DNA of 64,000 nt. It comes from Bacteroidota bacterium. GTDB taxonomy: Bacteria; Bacteroidota; Bacteroidia; Cytophagales; Spirosomataceae. The notes under the pieces are model-generated. The model was not told the origin of the DNA, did no database searches, and was given only the letters and a program-made list of their open reading frames with translations. The stretch is taken from the NCBI GenBank assembly GCA_020161355.1, contig JAIUOF010000002.1:186001-250000 (forward strand). Reading direction: 5' to 3'. The position numbers and the translations under genes are program-made. Shown here piece after piece: positions 34,793 to 44,318 of this stretch (position 1 is the stretch's first letter; each line of letters begins with the position of its first letter).

Positions 34793-35614
34793 ATGAAAAG
34801 ACTTCGGAAGGAATTTATAAAACATATTTTTGAAAAACATCAAAATACGGAGGCCGTTGCACCAACCGTAGAAATATCAGAATGGGCAACGAAACTTATT
34901 CACCTGCTTTTCCCCGAAAAAATCAAAGATTTCTTTCCTTCCACTGATGAAATTGAAGGGGAATTTTGGAATTTAAGCTCCGACCTTCAGCACATTCTTG
35001 AAACCACCGACCAATGTAAATTTTGTGAAATCGAAGAAAAAGTAAAGCAATTTTTCGATTCTTTAGAAGAACTTTACAATACACTTAACACCGATGTAGC
35101 GGCTATATTAAACGGTGACCCGGCTGCAAAAAGTGAATTTGAAATTATCAGAGCATACCCTGGGTTTCAGGCCATATCTTTTTACCGTATTGCCCATCTT
35201 TTGCATAAATTGGAAGTAGCTTTAATCCCCAGAATCCTTACCGAATATGCCCATTCCCAAACAGGAATAGACATTCATCCTGCGGCAGAAATTGATAAAT
35301 ACTTTTTTATTGACCATGGTACAGGTGTCGTAATTGGTGAAACTACTCATATCGGAAAACATGTAAAAATCTATCAGGGAGTTACTTTAGGAGCTTTAAG
35401 CGTTGATAAAAATTTGGCTAATACCAAGCGACATCCAACAGTAGAAGACAACGTCGTGATTTATTCAGGTGCTACTATTCTTGGTGGAGAAACCATAATT
35501 GGTCGCAATTCAGTAATTGGTGGCAACGTGTGGCTTACAAAGAGTGTTCCGGCCAATAGCACTGTATATCACAAACCTGAAATTAAAGTGGTAGAAAACG
35601 AAACCACAGTCTGA
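34793..35614 (+). CDS. cysE: Serine O-acetyltransferase
   Basis: It transfers an acetyl group from acetyl-CoA to serine, giving the substrate of cysteine synthase (a cysM-like gene is at 51.2 kb). The 273-residue protein has a helical N-terminal part (1-135), the conserved DPAAKSEFEIIRAYPGFQAI, and a left-handed hexapeptide-repeat domain (from GIDIHPAAEIDKYFFIDHGT to IGGNVWLTKSVP) with the catalytic His region IDHGTGVVIGETT. It is of the EpsC-like long type. The next gene begins 1 bp after its stop. Confidence 0.92.
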   Translation: MKRLRKEFIKHIFEKHQNTEAVAPTVEISEWATKLIHLLFPEKIKDFFPSTDEIEGEFWNLSSDLQHILETTDQCKFCEIEEKVKQFFDSLEELYNTLNTDVAAILNGDPAAKSEFEIIRAYPGFQAISFYRIAHLLHKLEVALIPRILTEYAHSQTGIDIHPAAEIDKYFFIDHGTGVVIGETTHIGKHVKIYQGVTLGALSVDKNLANTKRHPTVEDNVVIYSGATILGGETIIGRNSVIGGNVWLTKSVPANSTVYHKPEIKVVENETTV

Positions 35615-35615
35615 T

Positions 35616-36383
35616 ATGCTGATTAATCATGCCGAATATGAGGCAATGTACGAGGTGGAAGAAAGAATGTGGTGGTACAAAATACTCCATATTAAAACTC
35701 TGGAGGCAATTTCTTCACATTTTGGCCAAAATAAGGAGATTACAATACTTGATGCAGGCTGTGGAACAGGCGGCATGATGAAATACTTACAATCAATGGC
35801 TTACAAAGAAATAGAAGGCTTTGATTTTAATGAAAGTGCTGTGGAACTTTCTAAAACCCGCGGACTAAATGTAAAGAAAACAGACATTTTGAAGGTAAGG
35901 CAAGATTTCGCAGCGAGTAATTTTGATGTCATTGTCTGTAATGATGTGCTATACCAATTTGAAAAAAGTGAGATTTTCAAAATCTTAAAACAATTTTCAC
36001 AACTACTTAAGCCTAATGGCCTGATTGTCACCAACAATAATGCCTTTAAAATATTCAGTGGTACACATGATATTGCTGTAGGAAGTAAAAACAGATTTGT
36101 ACTTTCTGATTTTGAAAAAATTATATCAGATATTCCTGAATTGAAAATTAAAAAATCACATTATTGGAGCCTTTTTCTTTCTCCGCTTATCCTGACCATT
36201 AGAATAATCCAAAGAATAAAACTAAAGCTGGGATTAGTAGATTTGAAATCGATTAAGTCTGATGTTGATATGCCGTCGGAAATCATAAATAATCTGTTAT
36301 TCAAACTCGTAAAATTAGAAAATGCTATCCTGAAAAAATCCATTTTCGGAAGTTCTCTACATTTAGAAATCAAAAAGTCTTGA
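35616..36383 (+). CDS. Class I SAM-dependent methyltransferase
   Basis: The 255-residue protein has motif I LDAGCGTGGMMKYLQ, an acidic residue after strand 2 (IEGFDFNESAVELSK), and the motif IV-like VIVCNDVLYQFEK. The C-terminal part has a basic amphipathic stretch (LTIRIIQRIKLKLGL) that may touch a membrane. These features resemble methyltransferases linked to surface glycans, but the substrate is unknown. The gene is coupled to cysE by a 1-bp gap. Confidence 0.82.
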   Translation: MLINHAEYEAMYEVEERMWWYKILHIKTLEAISSHFGQNKEITILDAGCGTGGMMKYLQSMAYKEIEGFDFNESAVELSKTRGLNVKKTDILKVRQDFAASNFDVIVCNDVLYQFEKSEIFKILKQFSQLLKPNGLIVTNNNAFKIFSGTHDIAVGSKNRFVLSDFEKIISDIPELKIKKSHYWSLFLSPLILTIRIIQRIKLKLGLVDLKSIKSDVDMPSEIINNLLFKLVKLENAILKKSIFGSSLHLEIKKS

Positions 36384-36454
36384 CAACAAAATCACAAAAG
36401 AATAATAAAAATGGCCTGTTTTGAGTAATTTTGCAGGCCAAAAAATTGAATTTA

Positions 36455-37942
36455 ATGAGCGTAAGAGTACGTTTTGCACCGAGCCCTACAGGGCCATTAC
36501 ACATTGGTGGACTTAGGACCGCCCTTTACAACTATTTATTTGCAAAAAAAATGGGAGGCCAGATGCTCCTCCGCATTGAAGATACCGACCAAACCAGATT
36601 TGTTCCCGGAGCCGAAGAATACATAACCGAAGCACTTGCATGGGCTGGCATTAAAATCGATGAAGGCGTAAAAGAAGGCGGCCCAAAAGGACCATATAAA
36701 CAATCTGAAAGAAAAGATATCTACAAAGATTATACCCGGCAGTTAATTGACAAAGGACTGGCCTATTATGCATTTGACACTCCTGATGAATTGGATGCTC
36801 TAAGGAAAAGTCTGGAAGAAGCCAAGGTTGATAATATTTCTTATAATGCGGTAACCCGCATGCAGATGAAAAATTCACTGACACTATCAGAAGAAGAAAC
36901 TAAATCAAAAATTGAAGCTGGTGAACCGTATGTAATCAGGCTCAAGGTACCCCTGAAGGAAGAAATCAGGTTTAAAGATATTGTACGAGATTGGGTGGTA
37001 GTACATTCTTCAACAATAGATGACAAAGTATTGATGAAATCTGACGGGATGCCCACTTATCATCTTGCCAATGTTGTTGATGATCATTTAATGGAAATCA
37101 CCCACGTGATCAGAGGTGAAGAATGGTTGCCCTCGGCACCACTTCATATCCTACTCTATAAATCTTTTGGCTGGCAGGCTCCTCAGTTTGCACATTTGCC
37201 TTTACTGTTAAAGCCCGAAGGAAATGGAAAACTTAGCAAAAGAGATGGTATTCTAGGTGATTTCCCTGTATTTCCATTGGAATGGAAAGATCCTGCCTCA
37301 GGAGAAATAGCAAGGGGATTCAGAGAAGATGGATATTTTCCTGATGCTGTGGTTAATTTTCTGGCGTTTTTAGGATGGAATCCGGGAACAGATCAGGAAA
37401 TTATGAATATGGAAGAACTCATAGAAGCTTTCGATATCAATCATATTCACAAAGCCGGTGCGAGGTTTGATGTAAATAAAGCCAAATGGTATAACCAGTA
37501 TTATTTAAGACAAAAACCCGACGAGGAATTAGCAATTGACCTGCAAATAGAAGATTCCAAACTTGCTGTTTCTTTGGTTAAGCTCATGAAAGAAAGAGTC
37601 ACATTTACCAAAGAAATTAAATCACAAGTACCTTATTTATTTAATGAAATAGAGACTTACGATCAGGAAATTGCTCAAAAAAAATGGGATGAGTTGGCTA
37701 AAAATGCCATGCCGGAAATAATCAGCATTCTTAATACGATTGAAATATTTGAATCTCAAAATATTCATGACGCATTGTTCACAGAACTTGAAGAAAAAGG
37801 TATCAAACCAGGAAAAATCATGCAGGCTTTAAGGTTGGCGATTACAGGACAGGGAAAAGGTCCTGATCTGATGTTGACAATCGAAATTCTTGGTAAGGAA
37901 AAAGCTATTTCAAGGATAAACAAAGCATTGAAAATATTATAA
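36455..37942 (+). CDS. gltX: Glutamyl-tRNA synthetase
   Basis: It charges tRNA-Glu with glutamate. The 495 residues begin MSVRVRFAPSPTGPLHIGGL, with the class I HIGH-type motif HIGG, and have the KLSKRDG signature, followed by the helical anticodon-binding domain. I chose the ATG at 36455 over an upstream TTG (36431) because it gives the standard N-terminus. Single gene with a terminator; the only tRNA gene in the window happens to be its substrate but is 24 kb away. Confidence 0.97.
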   Translation: MSVRVRFAPSPTGPLHIGGLRTALYNYLFAKKMGGQMLLRIEDTDQTRFVPGAEEYITEALAWAGIKIDEGVKEGGPKGPYKQSERKDIYKDYTRQLIDKGLAYYAFDTPDELDALRKSLEEAKVDNISYNAVTRMQMKNSLTLSEEETKSKIEAGEPYVIRLKVPLKEEIRFKDIVRDWVVVHSSTIDDKVLMKSDGMPTYHLANVVDDHLMEITHVIRGEEWLPSAPLHILLYKSFGWQAPQFAHLPLLLKPEGNGKLSKRDGILGDFPVFPLEWKDPASGEIARGFREDGYFPDAVVNFLAFLGWNPGTDQEIMNMEELIEAFDINHIHKAGARFDVNKAKWYNQYYLRQKPDEELAIDLQIEDSKLAVSLVKLMKERVTFTKEIKSQVPYLFNEIETYDQEIAQKKWDELAKNAMPEIISILNTIEIFESQNIHDALFTELEEKGIKPGKIMQALRLAITGQGKGPDLMLTIEILGKEKAISRINKALKIL

Positions 37943-37956
37943 TTTTTATTCTTATT

Positions 37957-37991
37957 AAAAAAACACACTTTTAATTGGAGTGTGTTTTTTT
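37957..37991 (+). terminator. Terminator of gltX
   Basis: ACACACT/AGTGTGT stem with 9-nt loop and seven T, about 20 bp after the stop codon. Confidence 0.85.
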
Positions 37992-38034
37992 ATTGGGTAC
38001 AGTTTCACCAGGAAGGAATAAAATGGCCGAAAAA

Positions 38035-38060
38035 AGAAAAAACCTTCGTAAAACGAAGGC
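38035..38060 (-). terminator. Terminator after atpH
   Basis: On the minus strand CCTTCG-TTTTA-CGAAGG is followed by six T, 40 bp after the atpH stop. It shows that the ATP synthase transcript ends here, without atpA and atpG. Confidence 0.85.
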
Positions 38061-38099
38061 CTTTCTCAACTTTATAGCCATGAAAACTAATTCAAATTT

Positions 38100-38633
38100 T
38101 TAAGCAAGTGCAAGCTTAAGCTCGTTGAGTTTTTTCTTAACAGAGGTATCAATCTGAGTATCTCCTACCTTCAGAACATAACCCCCAATCAGACTCTCGT
38201 CTACCTTTTCCTCTAATTCTATTTTCTTTTTGAGTTCATCTCCTACGAGTTTCACAATCTCAGCTTTCTGAGAAGAAGTAAGCTCAACAGCAGACGAAAC
38301 CTGCACTTTTTGAATTCCGTTTAAGATATTATATAACTTCTGGAATTCCTTCGCAATAGGATAAATAATTCTTTCGCGATTCTTTTTAGTTAAGACGGTC
38401 AAAATACTAAAAGTCACTTTGTGAACGCGATTTTCAAATATTTTTTTCAGAATCCCCAGTTTTTTTTCATGCCTTACAATCGGACTAGCCATAACAGCCC
38501 TAAACTCATCGTTCTGATTGCATATATCCTCAAAAAAAGCCATATCGGCGTTAACTTCACTTACTACTCCCTGCTCTTTTGCGAGATCAATCAAAGCTTT
38601 TGCATAGCGATATGCAACCGTTGAATCTGACAT
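38100..38633 (-). CDS. atpH: ATP synthase delta subunit (F1)
   Basis: The delta subunit joins F1 to the peripheral stalk. From the ATG at 38633 it has 177 residues: helical N-terminal domain (AYRYAKALIDLAKEQGVVSE) and the C-terminal signature (EKVDESLIGGYVLKVGDTQI then DTSVKKKLNELKLAL). It lies 28 bp after atpF. It is the last gene of the transcript. Confidence 0.93.
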   Translation of the reverse strand: MSDSTVAYRYAKALIDLAKEQGVVSEVNADMAFFEDICNQNDEFRAVMASPIVRHEKKLGILKKIFENRVHKVTFSILTVLTKKNRERIIYPIAKEFQKLYNILNGIQKVQVSSAVELTSSQKAEIVKLVGDELKKKIELEEKVDESLIGGYVLKVGDTQIDTSVKKKLNELKLALA

Positions 38634-38661
38634 ATGAATTCTATTTTTTCTCAATTTTAAA

Positions 38662-39156
38662 TTAATTCAATTTTACATCACCCAAAAGCTCATCCACGAA
38701 TGACTCTTGTTTTGATTTGTCGGAAAGTTCTTTTCTCAAGACCTTCTCTGCTATTTCCAGAGAAATGGTAGCCACATCTTTTCTGATTTGACTCATCATT
38801 TTGGTCTTTTCCTGAGCCATTGCTTCACGTGCATCAGCCATAATTTTATTGCCTTGAACAATGGCATTTTCTTTGGCATCAGCTACCATTTTATCGGCAA
38901 CTTCTTTAGCTTCTTTGATTATCTGATCTCTTTCCTTTCTGGCATCAGCTATGAGTTTTTCGTTATCAGACTTAAGTTTAGCCATTTCCGCTCTGGTTTC
39001 TTCGGCCATTTTGAGGGCAGATTCAATCTCACCTTCTCTTTCTTTCAATGCCGATATGATGCCACTCCATGCAAACTTCTTCATAAGAAATACAAGCACA
39101 GCAAACACCACAACCATCCAAAACAATAAGCCTACCGCGGGTTTTAATAATTCCAT
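38662..39156 (-). CDS. atpF: ATP synthase b subunit (Fo)
   Basis: This is the peripheral-stalk subunit. The 164 residues start with one membrane helix (LLFWMVVVFAVLVFLMKKFA) and continue as a long charged coiled coil (for example KMAEETRAEMAKLKSDNEKL). The length is usual. It is preceded by a 100-bp gap with a GC-rich stem-loop after atpE. Confidence 0.93.
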   Translation of the reverse strand: MELLKPAVGLLFWMVVVFAVLVFLMKKFAWSGIISALKEREGEIESALKMAEETRAEMAKLKSDNEKLIADARKERDQIIKEAKEVADKMVADAKENAIVQGNKIMADAREAMAQEKTKMMSQIRKDVATISLEIAEKVLRKELSDKSKQESFVDELLGDVKLN

Positions 39157-39197
39157 TTTTATACTGATCTATTAAATTTTAATTATTTTCTTTTTAA

Positions 39198-39234
39198 ATC
39201 CCGGATTTAACACCTAATGTGAATAAACCCGGGA
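39198..39234 (-). promoter_or_regulatory. Stem-loop between atpE and atpF
   Basis: ATCCCGG/CCGGGAT arms with an extended imperfect stem, without a T run. It may protect the atpE message or slow read-through, fitting the need for many c subunits per b subunit. The role is inference. Confidence 0.45.
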
Positions 39235-39259
39235 TATTTCTTTGATTTTCTCAGATGGA

Positions 39260-39526
39260 TTAAGCCATGTTGAAAGAAATCAAAAGACAAATTACAGCTG
39301 CAAAAAGAGCAACGGCTTCGATCAAGGCAGCGATGATGATCATCATTGACTGGATTTTTCCGGCTGCTTCTGGTTGACGAGCAACACCTTCCATTGCACT
39401 ACCACCGATTTTACCGATACCAAGACCTGCACCAATTGCAGCAAGACCAGCACCTAAACCGGCACCAATAGCGATAAGACCATTGCTGCTTGAAGCTGCT
39501 TGTAAAATAATGTTCAAAAGAGACAT
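39260..39526 (-). CDS. atpE: ATP synthase c subunit (Fo ring)
   Basis: The 88-residue hairpin of two membrane helices has the Gly-rich first helix (GAGLGAGLAAIGAGLGIG), the polar loop RQPEAAGKIQ and the ion-binding Glu in AALIEAVALF. There is no Gln in the first helix and no Glu-Ser/Thr pair, so it should carry protons rather than sodium ions. Confidence 0.95.
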   Translation of the reverse strand: MSLLNIILQAASSSNGLIAIGAGLGAGLAAIGAGLGIGKIGGSAMEGVARQPEAAGKIQSMMIIIAALIEAVALFAAVICLLISFNMA

Positions 39527-39610
39527 AATTTTAAAAATTTCTCTTTCCCCCTCAGAAAGTGTTTATTATAATCCGGTATGTGGCAGGGAACCGCATCCGT
39601 AATGTTTATA

Positions 39611-40657
39611 TCAATGATGATCGTGTGAGTGGTCTTCGATGGCACTCCCGATATACATTGAGGTTAATAGTGTAAATATCAATGCTTGTAAAAATGCAAC
39701 TAAAAGCTCAATCAGGTTCATGAATAATGCAAAACCTGCAACCACAGGACTTACAGCCCAGTTTTGGAATATAAATATCAAGCCAAACAAACTCAACATA
39801 ATAATGTGCCCTGCGGTAATGTTGGCAAACAAACGTATCATCAACGAAAGCGGCTTCATAAATACGCCCACAATCTCCACAGGAATCAGGATAATCCACA
39901 TCAATTTGGGTGTATCAGGCATAAATACGTGTTTCCAGTAGTATTTGTTACCATTCAGATTTACTATCAAAAATGTAATAACAGCCATGGTCATAGTAAT
40001 GGCAATGTTACCCGTAAGGTTGGCACCGCCGGGCAATAGCCCTAAAAGGTTGTTTATCAAAATAAAGAAAAACAAAGTAAGCAGATATGGGAAATACTTC
40101 TCATAATTTTTACCTATGGCTGGCTTAACCACATCATCTCTCATGTATAGGATAACAGGCTCAAGGAACGATTGAATTCCTGAAGGAGCTTTTCCTTTAT
40201 TTTTATCGTAACCTTTTTTTACTGCTGTAAAAATTAGTATTAAAAGGACTGCACTTAGCAATAATGATGCTACATTTTTTGTAATTGAAAAATCCCAGGG
40301 ATGTATAGCTTCGTTTACGGTACCGTCAGCATTAACCTTTACAATATGCTCATGTTCGTTTTTCCAGCCGTTGTAAACCTGACCATGATCCAGTCGGCTT
40401 GAAGAAAAGATTTCAAGACCACTGTCATGTGTGTAAAGAATTACAGGCAATGGAAGCTTTAAACCGTGTGCAAATTCCCAACCGTGTTCGTCAGAAATAT
40501 GATGCATAATCATACCTGAAATATCAAATTTCTCCTCAGATTCGTGATTTTCATGACCAGTGGCTTTTTGGGCTTCAGCGTGTTCCTGATGCTGAGAAAA
40601 AGCAAAAAATGAAGTGATAACTGCAGTAAAAACCGTTAAAAGTATCCTTTTAGACAT
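39611..40657 (-). CDS. atpB: ATP synthase a subunit (Fo) with long N-terminal extension
   Basis: The a subunit forms the proton half-channels. Its 348 residues start with a signal-like segment (LLTVFTAVITSFFAFSQ) and a His-rich region, then a folded 90-residue domain typical of Bacteroidota AtpB, before the membrane part from about residue 125. The catalytic Arg is in LMIRLFANITAGH. Further helices follow and the C-terminus is His-rich. Confidence 0.94.
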   Translation of the reverse strand: MSKRILLTVFTAVITSFFAFSQHQEHAEAQKATGHENHESEEKFDISGMIMHHISDEHGWEFAHGLKLPLPVILYTHDSGLEIFSSSRLDHGQVYNGWKNEHEHIVKVNADGTVNEAIHPWDFSITKNVASLLLSAVLLILIFTAVKKGYDKNKGKAPSGIQSFLEPVILYMRDDVVKPAIGKNYEKYFPYLLTLFFFILINNLLGLLPGGANLTGNIAITMTMAVITFLIVNLNGNKYYWKHVFMPDTPKLMWIILIPVEIVGVFMKPLSLMIRLFANITAGHIIMLSLFGLIFIFQNWAVSPVVAGFALFMNLIELLVAFLQALIFTLLTSMYIGSAIEDHSHDHH

Positions 40658-40698
40658 GTTGTATTATTTATTAATAAAAGCAATAAATTGAGGTCTGC

Positions 40699-41055
40699 TC
40701 AAAAACGTCGCAATTTACGAAGTAATGTCGATATTTCAAATATTGTGAAAAATAAATAAAATCCAAAAACATTCCATACAAGAAGGTATTTGTTTTCTTT
40801 ATCGAGATACATCATAACTGCAATAAAAATCAATATAAGAATAAATTTTAAAACCACCGTGGTAAGGAAGAATTGTATAAATTTCTCACGGTTATTGCCT
40901 AAACCCAGGTTTGAAATGGTTGTAATCATAAAATCCAAACTTGCAAAAAAAGCAAATATCAGCCAGATTTTAGGATGAAGAAACTTATTCAAAGGACTTA
41001 GCATAACTAAAAATAATACAATAAGCCCTGCTAAAATGGAAATATATTTTTTCAA
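40699..41055 (-). CDS. AtpI-like small membrane protein
   Basis: It has 118 residues and four predicted membrane helices, with basic Arg/Lys at the C-terminus (LLRKLRRF). Its position as first gene before atpB suggests the AtpI role (assembly of the c ring or Mg2+ entry), but sequence similarity to AtpI is only general. It starts the minus-strand ATP synthase transcript. Confidence 0.65.
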   Translation of the reverse strand: MKKYISILAGLIVLFLVMLSPLNKFLHPKIWLIFAFFASLDFMITTISNLGLGNNREKFIQFFLTTVVLKFILILIFIAVMMYLDKENKYLLVWNVFGFYLFFTIFEISTLLRKLRRF

Positions 41056-41283
41056 CTATAAAATTTAATAATTTAACTCACAAAATTAAACCATTTATTT
41101 AGGACTTTTCAAAGATTAACAGAATAATTTTTGTCTGATTTTCTTAAATATCTGAAAAATAAAAGTTTGATTTTTTAAAGAGCAAAATACGTTTTCTCCG
41201 AATTTTCATATCAGTTAAATTGCATTTTATCAAGAGATTTTAATTTCATGATATTGAAACATTTTTTGATACTTTTTTTTTCC

Positions 41284-41291
41284 TATTTTTG
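41284..41291 (+). promoter_or_regulatory. Probable -7 box of dnaA
   Basis: TATTTTTG matches TAnnTTTG, 54 bp before the dnaA start codon. A matching -33 element at the ideal distance is not clear. The 290-bp gap is very AT-rich; I did not see a cluster of DnaA boxes (TTATNCACA), so the origin is not shown here. Confidence 0.4.
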
Positions 41292-41345
41292 TGACCCCAA
41301 AAAAATTTGGAGTCCGAATATTATTAAAAAATAAATATACCAAAG

Positions 41346-42749
41346 GTGAAAAATGATGTAAGACAAGTATGGGACGATTGCCTTGTGGTGATTCGTGAAA
41401 ACGTGTCGGAGCAGAGTTTTAAAACCTGGTTTGAACCCATAATCCCCTTCAAATTAATCAATAAGCGGCTTATCATTCAGGTTCCGAGTCAATTTTTTTA
41501 TGAATGGCTCGAAGATCATTATGTGAAAGTTCTGCGTAAAGCCCTTGATGCTGCTATCGGAAAAGACGGGCAATTGGAATATACCATCATTATTGATAGG
41601 GGAAGTCAGCCTAAACCACAAAATGCACCTGCTGCTCCTGCCGCAGCTGGACCAAAACCTGCGGAATTTAAACCTATCAAGAGCCCTTTTGATATCAAGC
41701 CGTTCAAAGATCAGGCGTTTGAGTCGTTTTTGAATAATTCTTATACTTTTGAAAATTACGTGGAAGGTGACTGTAACCGGTTAGCCAGGGCGGCTAGCTA
41801 TGCGGTGGCACAGAAACCAAGTACCACTTCATTTAATCCATTGATGATATATGGAGGTGTAGGACTTGGAAAAACTCACCTGGTGCAGGCAATTGGCAAT
41901 TTTATTGTGAACAATTCTGATAATTTCAGAAATGTACTTTATGTTTCATCCGAGAAATTTACCAGCCAGTTTATCAATGCAATAAGAGAAAACAGTCTTC
42001 AGGACTTTATGGCCTTTTATATGCAAGTCGATGTGCTCATTCTGGATGATGTACAGTTTTTATCAGGAAAAGAAAAGACTCAGGAGACTTTCTTTCATAT
42101 TTTTAACCATTTGCACCAAAGTGGAAAGCAAATTGTGATGACTTCTGACCGTCCTCCACGGGAACTGTCAGGCATGGAAGACAGATTGCTATCAAGGTTT
42201 AAATGGGGACTCACGGCTGATATTCAGGCACCTGATCTCGAAACAAGAATTGCCATAATTCATAACAAAGTCGAGGAAGAAAACGCCACTATGGAATCGG
42301 AAGTGGTGGAATACCTTGCACATTGTATTGACTCCAATGTCAGAGAGTTGGAAGGTGTGGTAATTTCCCTTCTTGCCGACGCTTCATTGACAAAACGTAC
42401 CATAGATCTTGATATGGCCAAACACCGTATTAAAAGTTTGGTGGAGGAAAATCAAAAGGTTATTTCGATTGACAATATTATTGAAACGGTAACTGACTAT
42501 TTTAAAATTAAAATTACCGACATAAAGGGAAAAACAAGGCTTCGTGAAGTGGTGGTTCCGAGACAAATAGCCATGTTTTTGGCAAAAGAATACACTTCTC
42601 TATCTCTTAAAGCCATTGGTTATCATTTTGGCGGCAGAGACCACAGTACTGTAATTCATGCCATACAGACCATCAATGACCTGATGGATATAGATAAAGA
42701 ATTGAAATCCCAGATTGACAATCTGAAGGAAAAATTTAAGAAAAAGTAA
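41346..42749 (+). CDS. dnaA: Chromosomal replication initiator DnaA
   Basis: DnaA opens the origin and regulates initiation. The 467 residues show domain I (VWDDCLVVIRENVSEQSFKT), a short Pro/Ala-rich domain II (about 88-115), AAA+ domain III with Walker A GGVGLGKTHLVQA, Walker B LILDDVQF and sensor region, and the domain IV signature GGRDHSTVIHAIQTI. A GTG at 41346 is the start that preserves the domain I N-terminus; no in-frame ATG is near. Its 3' end overlaps coaE on the other strand by 14 bp. No dnaN or gyrB follows, as is normal in Bacteroidota. Confidence 0.97.
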   Translation: MKNDVRQVWDDCLVVIRENVSEQSFKTWFEPIIPFKLINKRLIIQVPSQFFYEWLEDHYVKVLRKALDAAIGKDGQLEYTIIIDRGSQPKPQNAPAAPAAAGPKPAEFKPIKSPFDIKPFKDQAFESFLNNSYTFENYVEGDCNRLARAASYAVAQKPSTTSFNPLMIYGGVGLGKTHLVQAIGNFIVNNSDNFRNVLYVSSEKFTSQFINAIRENSLQDFMAFYMQVDVLILDDVQFLSGKEKTQETFFHIFNHLHQSGKQIVMTSDRPPRELSGMEDRLLSRFKWGLTADIQAPDLETRIAIIHNKVEEENATMESEVVEYLAHCIDSNVRELEGVVISLLADASLTKRTIDLDMAKHRIKSLVEENQKVISIDNIIETVTDYFKIKITDIKGKTRLREVVVPRQIAMFLAKEYTSLSLKAIGYHFGGRDHSTVIHAIQTINDLMDIDKELKSQIDNLKEKFKKK

Positions 42750-43320
42750 GAATCTGCCGGTGAATTTCCAAAATCTGTGGTAAAAGCATTTCGGTATCAT
42801 TATTTCTTATTTCGAAATCGGCCATCTCCAAAAACTCCTCCTGTGATTTTTGATTTTTGATAATTTCAGAAATTTGATTTTCTTTTCGATGAGTATCTCT
42901 GGCTTTAATTCTACAAATTCGCAATTCGAGGGGAGATGTAACTACTATAATTTTGTCTAATCCCTGATTTCTGTTCATCAGTGCGGCTTCTTTGAGAATG
43001 TATTTTTTGTCAGAATTTTTTTTACAAAAATCTTCAAAATCAAGTGCCACTGCAGGGTGAACGATATGGTTTAATTTTTCTAGAGTCAACTTATTATTAA
43101 AAACACACTCAGCAACAAAACTTTTATTATAGGATCCGTCACTTATATATGCATTATCACCCAAAAGACCTTTAATGCTTTTTACAATAAATAAATCATA
43201 TTCTATCAAAAACTTAGCTCTTGAATCGGCTTCATAAACAGGTACATTTAAAAGAGAAAAAACCTTTGAAATAGTACTTTTCCCTACCCCTATCCCCCCG
43301 GTGAGTCCAATTTTTAACAT
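42736..43320 (-). CDS. coaE: Dephospho-CoA kinase
   Basis: Last step of coenzyme A synthesis. Its 194 residues have Walker A GLTGGIGVGKSTISKVF, the lid/substrate segments (PVYEADSRAKFL; LNHIVHPAVALDFEDF) and the IVVTSPLELRICRIKARD segment. It overlaps the upstream glycosyltransferase gene by 7 bp, so it is translated from the same transcript. Confidence 0.95.
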   Translation of the reverse strand: MLKIGLTGGIGVGKSTISKVFSLLNVPVYEADSRAKFLIEYDLFIVKSIKGLLGDNAYISDGSYNKSFVAECVFNNKLTLEKLNHIVHPAVALDFEDFCKKNSDKKYILKEAALMNRNQGLDKIIVVTSPLELRICRIKARDTHRKENQISEIIKNQKSQEEFLEMADFEIRNNDTEMLLPQILEIHRQILTFS

Positions 43321-44312
43321 ATTTCCTGATAGTTTTTTTTGGATTTGCCAAAATATTCAAATACTACCGACTTTTTTAACAAAAATGGAAATCCATAAAA
43401 AGTACTTGAACGATTTTTAATCAAATAAGGGATCCAGGAATAAAAAGCAAAATGAGCTCTGATAATAGCCCAGATATCCCGAAAAGATCCTTCTTTCAAA
43501 AACTTTAAGGCAGAGATACCATCCAGAATCATCCTGATGAAAATAATTGGAATCAAATATTTTCCCGGAAGATTTTTAAACATCATTGCCAGATTATTGC
43601 GGTAATTTAGAAAAGTCTTGAATGGATTTGATTTATGCAAAGTACCTCCACCAACATGGTAAACTGTGGACTTGGGTTCATAATACACCTGCAGGCCGGC
43701 ATTGTTGATACGCCAGCAAAGGTCGATTTCTTCCATATGTGCAAAAAACCTGGCATCAAAGCCCCCGAAATCTTTAAATACTGCGGCTTTGATTAAAAAA
43801 CACGCACCTGTAGCCCAAAAAATTTGTCTGGCATCATCATATTGTCCGTGATCAGCTTCTAAACTATCAAAAACTCTGCCTCTGCAAAATGCATAACCGA
43901 AAACATCCAAAAATCCACCCGCTGCACCGGCATATTCAAATCTATCTTTTTGTCGAAAATCAAGAATTTTGGGTTGAACTGCCACGATATTTTGCCCCGA
44001 TTTAATTCTTGAAATCAAAGGAGTAAGCCAATTGGGCGTTACTTCCACATCAGAATTGAGGAGAAGAAAATAAGGATTGGGTATCTCTTTTAATCCTTCA
44101 TTATAACCTCCGGCAAAGCCCAGATTTTCTTTTAAACGGATAATTTTTACATCACTAAAATTATCAGAAACAAAGGCAAGAGAACCATCAACTGAAGCAT
44201 TATCTATAACATAAATATCGGCTTCCTGACTATTCCGCACCACATTTCCCAAAAAATCTTTAAGGAATTTTTCCCCGTTATAATTTAAAATAACTACGGC
44301 TACCTCTTTCAA
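43314..44312 (-). CDS. Family 2 glycosyltransferase
   Basis: The 332 residues start VAVVILNYNGEKFLKDFLGN, with the nucleotide-binding Asp in VIDNASVDGSL, the DxD-like metal site in LLLNSDVEVT and the catalytic-loop segment HMEEIDLCWRINNAGLQVYY. The C-terminal part has a hydrophobic segment (KYLIPIIFIRMILDG), so it may attach to the inner membrane. It resembles rhamnosyltransferase-type GT2 enzymes in cell-surface polysaccharide assembly. The exact sugar is unknown. Confidence 0.9.
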   Translation of the reverse strand: MKEVAVVILNYNGEKFLKDFLGNVVRNSQEADIYVIDNASVDGSLAFVSDNFSDVKIIRLKENLGFAGGYNEGLKEIPNPYFLLLNSDVEVTPNWLTPLISRIKSGQNIVAVQPKILDFRQKDRFEYAGAAGGFLDVFGYAFCRGRVFDSLEADHGQYDDARQIFWATGACFLIKAAVFKDFGGFDARFFAHMEEIDLCWRINNAGLQVYYEPKSTVYHVGGGTLHKSNPFKTFLNYRNNLAMMFKNLPGKYLIPIIFIRMILDGISALKFLKEGSFRDIWAIIRAHFAFYSWIPYLIKNRSSTFYGFPFLLKKSVVFEYFGKSKKNYQEIC

Positions 44313-44318
44313 TCCAAC

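Noticed and set aside
41056..41345. Replication origin upstream of dnaA
   Set aside because: The gap is AT-rich, but I found no cluster of DnaA boxes and no dnaN or gyrB beside it.
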